Assembly (NCBI GenBank): GCA_009779975.1
Contig: WRAY01000013.1
Coordinates: 1-61,834, forward strand
Direction: 5' to 3'
DNA length: 61,834 bases
Origin: Bacillota bacterium
GTDB lineage: Bacteria; Bacillota; Clostridia; Christensenellales; Pumilibacteraceae
The notes under the pieces were generated by a model. It searched no databases. It was not told the DNA's origin and worked only from the letters and a program-made list of their open reading frames with translations. Positions 43,635 to 52,645 of this stretch are shown one piece after another (position 1 is the first letter of the stretch; each line of letters begins with the position of its first letter). A program made the translations under genes and the position numbers.

Positions 43635-46600
43635 ATGAAAAAATCAATGTTTAAAAAATTAGGTTTAATGTTTGCTGTAATACTTGTTCTTATAACTGCA
43701 AGTATGACTCTTTTTGCATGCAGAAGAGAAAGTGAAATTAGTTTCTTGCCACCCGGACAAGGCATAAATAATTTTACAGCAACTCATGACGGAACTGCTC
43801 TTAGTCAAGCAGAAAATCATTCTTTACTAAATGATAGTGTTATTGTTTTAACATGGAATGCCGGGCATGGTGTTGTTTCTTATTTATATGTAAATGGACA
43901 AAGAACAATAGTTGTTACTTCTCCGCATAATTTTATTGTTCAAGGTGATGTTGAAATTCAAATAGTAGGAGTGGGAGGTGCTACTCCAAGTCAACTGGCA
44001 GCCTATGAATTTATGAGTTTTGTTGAAGAAAGTATTCCTAGTATTGGAAATATAAACAGTTCTCATGAAAGATATATTAATGCTGTTTTATTTCGTTTGA
44101 ATAATTTGTCAGATGAAGTATTGTATTATGTTTCTTCAGAAACTTTGAATACTATTAATTTGGCAGAAGTAAGAATTAATAATATTAGAAGAGTATATAG
44201 AACAGTAGAATTAATAGATATACTTCCAACTATTAACTTAACAATTTTAAATGAATATAACATAAATAATGCAAGAAATGCTTTTAATGAATTAGGTGCC
44301 GAACTTCAAAATGAAATTCCCCAATATTATAGAACAAAATTAAATAATATTTTATATAATTTTGCTCAGGTTAGAGTTATTCATTTGATTAGCAGTATTC
44401 CGTCTTTAGAAAATTTAACTCATGATTATATTGAAGATATTGAATATGTCAGAGACTTATTTTCATCTAATTTTTTAAGCAATCAACAAAGACAACACAT
44501 AATAAACAACACTCCCTACAATTCAATACTACAAGCGGCAATTTTAGAACTTCCTTTCTTAGGTGAATTTAGAAGAGTTAATGAAATTATGCAAGGCATT
44601 GACGCTCTTCCTGTTGTCGGTAACTTAACAAGAGAAAATACTCAAACTGTTGAAAATCTTGTGAATGCTTTTGAAAATGAATTAAGTCAAGATATGCAGG
44701 CACTGGTTATTAATATTGACATTTTAAGATTAGCAGAGACAGAAATAAACAGACTTAATCAGCCGATTGCAGTAACAATAACAAACACAGGTTTCAGCAG
44801 AACTGTTTTTGATGAAAATGGTAATATTATAATGCCCACTGCTCTAGCACAAGGTGTTTATATTTATAGCACAATATTTATTGAGCCTAATTTTGGAAAC
44901 AACTATTGGTTTAATAATATTAATGTTCCTCATCAAATAGTTATTGATGAAGACGGAAGGTTTTTAATCGCTGTTGAAATAACTCCTGCAACAAGCAACA
45001 TAATAATAACAAGAAGAACAACTCAAGGATTAAACTATAATGTAGTTCTTGCACAACATCAAGGAAACGGACATAGCAATGTTGTTGTGAGAGAAGGTGT
45101 TAATAATCTTCAACTTGGAAACAATAACCTTCCTTTTTCAAATGTTGTGACAATTGAATTTGATGTTGAAAACGGCTTTAGAGGTTATGTTGTTATTAAC
45201 GGAATTGAAGTTGCCTCATCACTTACAAGAGTTGAATTTGAACACACTATTTTAATTAATGCGATAATAGAAATTATTTCAAGACCTATTTATCAAATCA
45301 ACATTAATATTGGTGAAAATATTCAATCAGCACAAGTTATAGCAACAAATAAAAATGGAAATTCATTCATTGTTCAAGATGGGGATTTTGTAACAGAAGG
45401 CACAATTTTATTATTTAATGTCCAAAATAACAACCAAAACAGAACAATTTTTATTGCTGCAGGAGATGAGTCATTTGAATTAACGCAAGGAGTTTTGATT
45501 GAAGAAGCAAAAACTGTCAGTATTGTTTCAGTTTCAAACTCAACAATATTGGGCGCTGAAAGATTAAGAGAAAGAGTTTTGAGAGAATCACCGACTCTTA
45601 ATGCCCATGGCGAAATTCAAGTCAATGAAAACGGAGCGGTATTCTTTTCAATAATCGGCAATATGTTCCACATCAGTGCCGGAGATGTTAATTTGCCTTT
45701 AAGACTTTTTTATTTTGAATCAGAAGCAAAAGCACTGGCACATGCAAGTAATATTACAGGCAATAATGACTATTATGTCTATGAAAATATCCTTGTCACA
45801 GGAAACTCTCACGGTGTTTGGTATATCAGAGAATATTTCAGAATCGGACTAAGCAGCGGAGCGTTGCATCAAGAAACAGGATATTATGTTGATTTAGTAG
45901 ATGATGCGTTATTCTATTTGATTGGTATTAATGCGTCTATGATGGTTTTCCCGGCAGGCGGCGGCAACGAAAATATGTTCTTGACAATAATGAGGCAAAC
46001 AAACTCGACTGTCCATTTTGGCGGAGTTTATTACTTCACTTTGTCTGTTCGCTTTTTTGATAGTCAAGAATGGGCAATGTCAGCGTTTAATCAACCTCAA
46101 TTCACAAGCACCGCTATTCACAGAACAGCAGGCGGAACATTCCCTGCTTTTAGTTCTGCAACCGGAACCTATGAATCTGCGGCATCACATTCCGCTCAAA
46201 TCCAAAATGCAATAATAACATCAAATTCACCGGCACTTGTGTCATTTGTCAGAGATATTATTGCAGGAGCAGTTTTTAGCATTCCCCCGGAAATAACCGA
46301 TGAGCAAATAAATGACAATAACGATTTAAGAAACAGTATTATTAACAGCGGTTTTGAAATGGACGCTCTTATTACTGAAGACAGACAAACCGCTCAAGGT
46401 TTTGAGGTTTTCAATAACATAACGCTAGTTGGCGGAGTTCAAAATCAATCGGCAACAGCAGTATTCTTCACTTGTCCAAATCATGCGACAGATTTTATGA
46501 GAGCAAGAGTTAACACTTTTGGTGTTACTCAACCGGAAACCATTGCTTTCATCAGAGTCGGAAACTATATTATATTCGGTGATGCGTTGGTTGCGTCACG

Positions 46601-49600
46601 ACTGGCTGTCTTTATGAGAAATGAGGGCATGGGTCTGCCGTCTAATATGCCTCAAGTCAATATTGCCGTAAACGATGAACATTTCAACAATCTTGACATA
46701 AGAAATTCAGCAGGTGCAATGGTTCACAACCGCTCAACAGTAAATCTAGGTGACTTTTTAACAATATCTTGGACAAACGACCCGCTTTATAGATTTAGTC
46801 CAACAGCAGAAGATGCTTCCGTTTCAGGAGAAATAACAAATCTTATCCACACAACAAGCGGCGGTTCATTCCAAATAAGAGTAATAGATTCAATAGACAT
46901 TAACTTCACAAGAGTTGAAGTTGCCGTGACCGAGTTGCAAGAAAGAGCAGAGGCGCTTGCTGTGTATTTTGCAAATTTGGATTTTGAAACAAGCATAGTG
47001 ATTAACTCAAACTTTGCAAGGCTTGAAGCACAAGGTGTGTTGTTTGGTGAAGATGTTATGGTTCACATCACTGTCACTGCAAATGATAACTATGCCGTAA
47101 GTTTTGCTTCAAACACCTCTATCGAAAGAGTTGCAAACAGACTTATTTCGTCAGACACTAACTACACAATCGCACGAGTTGAGCTGGCGGAAGCAAGAGG
47201 TCATATTATAGATGATTTAATAACAGAATTCTCAAGACATGGCTTCACTTGGGGACCTGTCAGAGTTGGCTATGAATGGCTCTATGGATTGAGACTTAGC
47301 GAGTTTGATGATGTTTTGATTTTGTCAACAGCACAAGGACTTGCACTGGAAGGAGCGCCTATTTATCAACATATCAGAGTTTATGCAAATGAAACAATGG
47401 CAGAGATTTCTTCACTGGGACTTGGTTTTAATCACATAAGAGTCGGAAGAATTATTGTCAGCGGAAATAATTCTGATGCGGTTGCCGGAACGGTAATTTT
47501 CTATAACACAAGAAATGAAAACCCTGTTCTTCGTCCAAATCTCAGCGACGAGAACAGAATAATAATGAGAAATGTCAGAACGGCTCTATTTAATCAAGGC
47601 ATTCATGTTGTTAGCAGTTCTTATGAAGTAGAACATCGTTGTTTTGCTTTAATTACTATCACCAATCATCTTGGGACTGCAACTGCGATGATGTTCACAG
47701 GCACTCCTCCGTCAATTGCAACAACAGGGTTTGTTCAAACTCGCGGAAATGTTGTGATATTCGGAGACTATGCGCTTGTTGGTGCGTTTATTGGAGCGTT
47801 TGCAGATGCTAACCATCCTCAATTTGCCGGAACCTACAACTTAAATATTAATGTCTCTGACTTAAACAGATTTGAAATATTCAGAGTTGAAATTGTGGGC
47901 GAAGGTGAAGTTGCAAGTGGTAATGTTAGAGCAGGCGCACACATTAGAGTGACTTGGCAAACAAGACTTGGCTACACAGTTGGAAATCTTGCTATTAATT
48001 CAACGACTGTTGCGGGAGTTCCTGTTCTCTCTCATGCAAGGCAAAGAACTCACTCATTTGTGTTGACATCGGACGCAACGATAACTTTTGCTGCTGCAAC
48101 CGAAACTCACACTGTCGGCGTTTTTGCAACACCTAGCGGAGTTGATTTGTTCAGAATATCTTTGCCTGAGTCAGGAAGACTCTTTAATATTGACGGCGGA
48201 ATAAACATAACAGACATTAGAACCGGTGAAGCCATGGAAATTTCATGGCAGGCGCAACCGGGATATTTTGTTGAATTGTTCATTGGCGGAGCAAGAGTTA
48301 ATGTCAACGGAAACATAAGAACGGTTGCAGGAACTTATTCAATTGCGTCACTGAGCCCTACTCAAATACATCTTAATGCTGTTGCAATATCTCTTCCGGA
48401 CGGATACTGGAGAGCGGATGTTTTCCATGTCAGTGACAGGCTTAATATTATTGGTAACGGCAGCGGAATTTGGACAAACACAAACTCTGACGGTTTTGCA
48501 AGATGGTTAAGAGGAAATTTTGATTTTAGAAACGAAGAAGATGGACTAGGTTATAGTGAAGCAGAAATAACGAGACAAGTGAGCGGTCTGGTGAATGCTT
48601 ATTTAAGCACTGCCTTTGTCTATAGAAACGAGAGATTGTCGCTCATTCAAGGAGACAGGGCAGTTCAAAGTGTTCCTGTGAGTATCGGAAACAGTAATCA
48701 GGAGTGGAGGAATTCAAACACGACAAGACCAAATCTTCACAACATGGATGCAAGTTTATATTTCAATTCAGGCGAGTTTACTTTCGGCGGATTGGGTTCA
48801 AGAAGACTTAATCTTAATTATGACACTCAAACAAGACAAATAATGGTCAGAGGCTCAGCGTTCGGCTGGCGTTATAAAATTGAGTTCTCGTTTGTTTCAA
48901 CTGCTTTTAACGGAAACTATGAGTTCAGAGCGGCAGAAACAGGCGGAGCGGAATTTGCAACCATTTCAGGATTGAGAAACGCCTATGAACAAGGCTTGAC
49001 AAGAGCATTTGTCAGCGGAAACAGACAAGTTGTTAATGCCGTGATTGCAGCCAAAGAGGCGGGAAATTATGATAACGCTCAAGAGGCGGTTGAAAGTTTG
49101 TCTCAAACTATGGCGTCAACTCTTGCTGCACTAAGAGCAAACATAGTCGGAAGAAATATCACTGTTTTTGAAGGAGCGACACAATTCTTTAACGGAACAT
49201 TTGACCTTGTTCACTATCATGGTTCAGTGTTCAGGATTGATGCAAATATTCCTCAAAGAATTAACTTTGTTCAAACGGAGTTCTTTGTTGATTTGACCTA
49301 TATGGAAGTGTTTGTGACAAACAATCTCCTAGATGGCAGAGTTTGGCTGGGTGCCGGCATGGTCGGAGTTGAAAGATGGACTGCTCATGCAACAACTCCT
49401 TTCCGATTTATCAATTTCCAAGGTGTTCCGACAACACCACAAACTTTGGCAACTATGTTAGACTTCTTTGACGGTTTTGATGATGCTGTTGCATTCCTTC
49501 CAACCCAAGTCGGACCAACAGGTATTGTTATCTACAGAAGACCCGGAAGCCATATCGGCATAAGAGTTGACGGAAGAATTCAATGGGTTGCCTACACTGT

Positions 49601-49778
49601 TGAGCAATCAACTGTTCCGGGCGGCGGAGCAACTGTCAATAATATTCTTCAATCCAGTTTATTTGCAGGTCTTGGAAATATTGAAAGAATTCGTATGCCA
49701 AATGCAAACAGCATGTATGCACTGTTAAATGTTCCCGGCATTATCAATATTGTTGAAGTAATTTTAGTCAGAAATTAA
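43635..49778 (+). CDS. Very large surface lipoprotein, unknown domains
   Basis: 2,047 residues from the ATG at 43635, which has AAAGGA 8 nt upstream; an in-frame ATG at 43575 has no ribosome site. The lipobox is LFAC with Cys at residue 29. Residues about 100-270 are helical; most of the rest is beta-rich with several loosely similar modules containing ..LTWNAGHG, ..ISWTNDP, ..VTWQTRLGYTV and ..ISWQAQPGYFV, reminiscent of InlB-like/Flg_new-type bacterial repeats. No enzyme motif is seen. Codon use becomes less AT-rich toward the 3' half. It is probably exposed on the cell surface; the ligand is unknown. Confidence 0.75.
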   Translation: MKKSMFKKLGLMFAVILVLITASMTLFACRRESEISFLPPGQGINNFTATHDGTALSQAENHSLLNDSVIVLTWNAGHGVVSYLYVNGQRTIVVTSPHNFIVQGDVEIQIVGVGGATPSQLAAYEFMSFVEESIPSIGNINSSHERYINAVLFRLNNLSDEVLYYVSSETLNTINLAEVRINNIRRVYRTVELIDILPTINLTILNEYNINNARNAFNELGAELQNEIPQYYRTKLNNILYNFAQVRVIHLISSIPSLENLTHDYIEDIEYVRDLFSSNFLSNQQRQHIINNTPYNSILQAAILELPFLGEFRRVNEIMQGIDALPVVGNLTRENTQTVENLVNAFENELSQDMQALVINIDILRLAETEINRLNQPIAVTITNTGFSRTVFDENGNIIMPTALAQGVYIYSTIFIEPNFGNNYWFNNINVPHQIVIDEDGRFLIAVEITPATSNIIITRRTTQGLNYNVVLAQHQGNGHSNVVVREGVNNLQLGNNNLPFSNVVTIEFDVENGFRGYVVINGIEVASSLTRVEFEHTILINAIIEIISRPIYQININIGENIQSAQVIATNKNGNSFIVQDGDFVTEGTILLFNVQNNNQNRTIFIAAGDESFELTQGVLIEEAKTVSIVSVSNSTILGAERLRERVLRESPTLNAHGEIQVNENGAVFFSIIGNMFHISAGDVNLPLRLFYFESEAKALAHASNITGNNDYYVYENILVTGNSHGVWYIREYFRIGLSSGALHQETGYYVDLVDDALFYLIGINASMMVFPAGGGNENMFLTIMRQTNSTVHFGGVYYFTLSVRFFDSQEWAMSAFNQPQFTSTAIHRTAGGTFPAFSSATGTYESAASHSAQIQNAIITSNSPALVSFVRDIIAGAVFSIPPEITDEQINDNNDLRNSIINSGFEMDALITEDRQTAQGFEVFNNITLVGGVQNQSATAVFFTCPNHATDFMRARVNTFGVTQPETIAFIRVGNYIIFGDALVASRLAVFMRNEGMGLPSNMPQVNIAVNDEHFNNLDIRNSAGAMVHNRSTVNLGDFLTISWTNDPLYRFSPTAEDASVSGEITNLIHTTSGGSFQIRVIDSIDINFTRVEVAVTELQERAEALAVYFANLDFETSIVINSNFARLEAQGVLFGEDVMVHITVTANDNYAVSFASNTSIERVANRLISSDTNYTIARVELAEARGHIIDDLITEFSRHGFTWGPVRVGYEWLYGLRLSEFDDVLILSTAQGLALEGAPIYQHIRVYANETMAEISSLGLGFNHIRVGRIIVSGNNSDAVAGTVIFYNTRNENPVLRPNLSDENRIIMRNVRTALFNQGIHVVSSSYEVEHRCFALITITNHLGTATAMMFTGTPPSIATTGFVQTRGNVVIFGDYALVGAFIGAFADANHPQFAGTYNLNINVSDLNRFEIFRVEIVGEGEVASGNVRAGAHIRVTWQTRLGYTVGNLAINSTTVAGVPVLSHARQRTHSFVLTSDATITFAAATETHTVGVFATPSGVDLFRISLPESGRLFNIDGGINITDIRTGEAMEISWQAQPGYFVELFIGGARVNVNGNIRTVAGTYSIASLSPTQIHLNAVAISLPDGYWRADVFHVSDRLNIIGNGSGIWTNTNSDGFARWLRGNFDFRNEEDGLGYSEAEITRQVSGLVNAYLSTAFVYRNERLSLIQGDRAVQSVPVSIGNSNQEWRNSNTTRPNLHNMDASLYFNSGEFTFGGLGSRRLNLNYDTQTRQIMVRGSAFGWRYKIEFSFVSTAFNGNYEFRAAETGGAEFATISGLRNAYEQGLTRAFVSGNRQVVNAVIAAKEAGNYDNAQEAVESLSQTMASTLAALRANIVGRNITVFEGATQFFNGTFDLVHYHGSVFRIDANIPQRINFVQTEFFVDLTYMEVFVTNNLLDGRVWLGAGMVGVERWTAHATTPFRFINFQGVPTTPQTLATMLDFFDGFDDAVAFLPTQVGPTGIVIYRRPGSHIGIRVDGRIQWVAYTVEQSTVPGGGATVNNILQSSLFAGLGNIERIRMPNANSMYALLNVPGIINIVEVILVRN

Positions 49779-49803
49779 TAATGAAGACAGATTCTAAAAA
49801 AAT

Positions 49804-50454
49804 ATGAAAAAACTTCTTTTGCATTCATGTTGCGCAGTTTGCACTATCGGAGCATTGCACGCATTAAAAGAAATAAAAAATACAGAGTATGATACTACTC
49901 TGTATTTTTGTAATGACAACATAGACAATTTTGATGAATTTGAAAGGCGGCTGCCTTTATGGTCAATGGTTAGTGAAATCGTAGGGGTGGGTGTCCCCGA
50001 CTGCCCTCAAGTTAGTTCTATGATCGACAAGGGGCGGCAAAATGCCGCCCCTGCAAACACCACTCCCAAAAATCAAAACTTCCTTAACAATAATTCTAAA
50101 TTAATAATAGAACCCTATAACCACGAGAAGTTCTTATCAAAAACAAAGGGTTTTGAAAGTGAAAAAGAAGGCGGAAGGCGCTGCAAAAAATGCTTTGAAC
50201 TTCGCCTTCAAAAAACCTTTGAAAAAGCAAAAGAACTGAACTTTGACTATTTCTCAACAACCCTAACAATATCCCCCCACAAAAACTCACAAGTGATTTT
50301 TGAGTGCGGAGAAAGATTGCAAGTCGGTGGAGCGGAGTTTTTGAAAATAGATTTCAAAAAAAATGACAACTTTAGAAAAGCTATCGAACTGTCAAAAAAA
50401 TATGGAATATACCGCCAAAATTATTGCGGTTGTGAATTTTCAAAAAGATATTAG
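49804..50454 (+). CDS. queH: Epoxyqueuosine reductase QueH with repeat insertion
   Basis: 216 residues. N-terminal LLLHSCCAVC holds the Cys pair, CKKCFELRL the second Cys set, then TTLTISPHKN and the C-terminal YRQNYCGCEFS, all typical of QueH (DUF208), which reduces epoxyqueuosine to queuosine in tRNA with iron-sulfur cofactors. Between the first and second conserved blocks some 35 residues (about 60-95) are encoded by two GTAGGGGC-type repeats in frame (49981-50055). It starts 25 nt after the lipoprotein gene. Confidence 0.9.
   Translation: MKKLLLHSCCAVCTIGALHALKEIKNTEYDTTLYFCNDNIDNFDEFERRLPLWSMVSEIVGVGVPDCPQVSSMIDKGRQNAAPANTTPKNQNFLNNNSKLIIEPYNHEKFLSKTKGFESEKEGGRRCKKCFELRLQKTFEKAKELNFDYFSTTLTISPHKNSQVIFECGERLQVGGAEFLKIDFKKNDNFRKAIELSKKYGIYRQNYCGCEFSKRY
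49981..50055 (+). repeat. GTAGGGGC-type repeats inside queH
   Basis: Two units, 49981-50008 (GTAGGGGTGGG...) and 50029-50055 (AAGGGGCGGC...GCCGCCCCTGCAA), are translated in frame as a non-conserved loop of QueH. Confidence 0.75.
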
Positions 50455-50468
50455 AAAAGCAAATTGCT

Positions 50469-50521
50469 TTAAAGAAACAAAGTAAGAGCAACAGAATGTT
50501 GTCCTTACTTTGTTTCTTTAA
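50469..50521. terminator. Bidirectional hairpin between queH and the small HTH gene
   Basis: Perfect 18-nt arms (50469-50486 with 50504-50521). The right arm encodes the last codons and stop of the convergent HTH gene. T-rich flanks on both sides fit a two-way terminator. Confidence 0.75.
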
Positions 50522-50744
50522 TATAGCCTGCTTCTTCCAAAAATTTCTTGAAACAATAATTCGAACGGTCACAAATTTGCTTTAGTGTGTCGATAGGAAC
50601 TTGTAGTTTCTCTTTTCCTTTGTCGGAATATTCCTTTTCTATTTTTGAAATGGCTGTATGTGAAAATCCTACGAGTTCGCCGAATTGCCGCAAACTCATA
50701 TTTTTTTCTTGTCTTATTTTTTTAACAACAGCACCGTATCCCAT
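50505..50744 (-). CDS. Small XRE-family HTH regulator
   Basis: 79 residues with one XRE domain: VKKIRQEKNMSLRQFGELVG then FSHTAISKIEKE, followed by a second helical part. The ATG at 50744 lies 7 nt after a TATAAT box (50752-50757) with no ribosome site, so the mRNA may be leaderless. It is divergent from the gene at 50826 with 81 nt between the start codons, and may control it. Confidence 0.8.
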   Translation of the reverse strand: MGYGAVVKKIRQEKNMSLRQFGELVGFSHTAISKIEKEYSDKGKEKLQVPIDTLKQICDRSNYCFKKFLEEAGYIKETK

Positions 50745-50790
50745 TCATTATATTATAACATTATTTTTTTTAAAAAGCAGTGTAAAATGC

Positions 50791-50819
50791 TTGACTTATT
50801 GTCAATCAAGATTTACAAT
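50791..50819 (+). promoter_or_regulatory. Promoter of the 50826 gene, leaderless geometry
   Basis: TTGACT (50791-50796), 17-nt spacer, TACAAT (50814-50819), then exactly 6 nt to the ATG at 50826. Confidence 0.65.
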
Positions 50820-50825
50820 ATAGTC

Positions 50826-51095
50826 ATGAAATCAGCAATCAGACAAATGTATTATGGAGAAAGAGGAAGTTTTGAAGAAATAAAGCCGACAAAAAAATAT
50901 TTTGAACTTTTGGAAAATTTTGTTGAACTTGAAGATAAGTTGAATTCAAAACTTGCATTATATCCTGAAATTCTGGTATTATATGAAAAAATAATCGAAT
51001 TGAAAGAAGAGTCGGAAAGCGAGTTAAGAGCAACTTGCTATGTCGAAGGTTTTAGATTCGGTTCTCTTTTCGGAATGGAAATAACAGGTGAATAA
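50826..51095 (+). CDS. Small helical protein, DUF6809-like
   Basis: 89 residues starting MKSAIRQMYYGERGSFEEI. It has two long helices and a C-terminal FVYGF-like YVEGFRFGSLFGMEI, which resembles a family of small proteins found next to XRE regulators in Clostridia. Function is unknown. The start fits a leaderless transcript; a longer reading from 50787 would begin upstream of the promoter. Confidence 0.65.
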   Translation: MKSAIRQMYYGERGSFEEIKPTKKYFELLENFVELEDKLNSKLALYPEILVLYEKIIELKEESESELRATCYVEGFRFGSLFGMEITGE

Positions 51096-51113
51096 TGATT
51101 TGACACAAAAAAA

Positions 51114-51502
51114 TGCAGGGGCAATTATTAATACTCGCCCGCACAATGTTGTTAGTTGCTTACGAACCACCCCAACAAATAACGAACCAATAAAATTGTA
51201 GGGGTGAGCAACGCGAACCCGAATAATGAACAACATAACATTGATAATTTAATCGGGTTCGCATTGCTCGCCCCTACAATTTATTCCCACTCCAGAATAT
51301 CACTCGTCAAAATAAAATAATGTGCGGGCGGCAGGTTGCCGCCCCTACAATAAATTATCTGTCGAAAAAAACTCGTCAAAATGACTGTATGGGCGACACC
51401 CTGTCGCCCGAACAATGTGAAACGACAACCATGAACCACATAACAACCAACAACCACGAACCAACAAAACTGTAGGGGCAGTCAGTGACTGCCCCTACAA
51501 CA
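51114..51502. repeat. Dense cluster of GTAGGGGC-type repeats
   Basis: Five units in tandem and in both directions, among them 51219-51282 (TGTAGGGG...GCCCCTACA with inner GCGAACCCGA), about 51323-51352, 51387-51418 and 51472-51502 (TGTAGGGGCAGTCAGTGACTGCCCCTACA-like, a palindrome). Units are joined by spacers such as AACTCGTCAAAAT and the ACAACCA class that recur at other sites. No gene is seen. Confidence 0.85.
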
Positions 51503-51508
51503 TATATT

Positions 51509-52585
51509 TTATTTTTTTATTTCCCCTAACAACATATCAATTTCTGCTTTTTTTAAGCCTTCTATCATTTCGTTCAAATCGCCGTCCATAAAGGTGTCGA
51601 TTGAATAGAGGGTCATTCCTATGCGGTGGTCTGTGACTCTTCCTTGCGGAAAGTTGTAGGTTCTAATGCGTTCGCTCCTGTCTCCTGTTCCGACTTGGCT
51701 TTTGCGATTTGCCGCAACCTCGTCGTGGGCTTTTTGTCTTGCTGCATCTTGCAACTTGATTTTTAAAACCTTCATTGCTTTGTCACGGTTTTTGACTTGT
51801 GATCTCTCGTCTTGACATTGAACGACAATACCGGAAGGTAAATGAGTTATCCTTATTGCACTGTCTGTTGTGTTGACATGTTGTCCGCCGGCACCGCCCG
51901 AGCGATAAGTGTCTATCTTTAATTCTTCGTCACGAATTACTATGTTGATTTCTTCGTCATGTTCAGGAAGGACTGCGACTGTTGCGGTTGAAGTGTGAAC
52001 TCTTCCCTGAGACTCAGTATCGGGAACTCGTTGAACTCTGTGAACTCCGCTTTCATGTTTTAAAAACGAGTAGACATTCGTTCCGCTGATTGAAAAAACA
52101 ACCTCTTTAACTCCGCCGATTTCCGTTTCATTGATGTCGATAATTTCTGTTTTCATGCGGTGTTTTTCAGCATACATTCGATACATTCTCATTAATGCTG
52201 CTGCAAACAACGCCGCCTCATCGCCTCCGGCACCGCCTCTGATTTCAACAATGACATCTTTTTCGTCAAGAGGGTCTTTGGGAAGAAGAAGAATTTTCAG
52301 TTCATTTTCCAACTTTTCAATAAGGGCAGACTTTTCATCAAGTTCTTCTTTTGCCATATCGATAAGTTCAGAATCTTTTTCAGTTTTTATGATGTGTTTT
52401 GCATCTGCTACATCTTTTTCACATGAAAAGTATTTTTCAATCGTTTCAACGGTTGTTTGAAATGATTTTTGTTCTTTGACAAAACCTGCCCATTCTTTTT
52501 GGTTTGAAAGAATAGTTGGGTCCATAATTTTTTCTCCGAGAAAATTATATCGTTCGATTATTGATTTTAGTTTTTCGTGATTCAT
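51509..52585 (-). CDS. prfA: Peptide chain release factor 1
   Basis: 358 residues. The GGQ motif ([19 protein letters not shown] region, about 230-240) releases the peptide, and [18 protein letters not shown] is the RF family core. Its place next to prmC, which methylates the GGQ glutamine, supports RF1 rather than RF2. It recognises UAA and UAG. The ATG at 52585 follows the prmC stop by 60 nt with no clear ribosome site. Confidence 0.95.
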   Translation of the reverse strand: MNHEKLKSIIERYNFLGEKIMDPTILSNQKEWAGFVKEQKSFQTTVETIEKYFSCEKDVADAKHIIKTEKDSELIDMAKEELDEKSALIEKLENELKILLLPKDPLDEKDVIVEIRGGAGGDEAALFAAALMRMYRMYAEKHRMKTEIIDINETEIGGVKEVVFSISGTNVYSFLKHESGVHRVQRVPDTESQGRVHTSTATVAVLPEHDEEINIVIRDEELKIDTYRSGGAGGQHVNTTDSAIRITHLPSGIVVQCQDERSQVKNRDKAMKVLKIKLQDAARQKAHDEVAANRKSQVGTGDRSERIRTYNFPQGRVTDHRIGMTLYSIDTFMDGDLNEMIEGLKKAEIDMLLGEIKK

Positions 52586-52645
52586 GTGCTTTCAGCACTC
52601 TTGTCTTGACGATATAAAATGCACATTATACCTCTTGCAAAAGTG

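Noticed and set aside
51114-51502. CRISPR array
   Set aside because: Units are palindromic, unequal in length and direction, and the spacers between them also repeat elsewhere; no cas genes are present.
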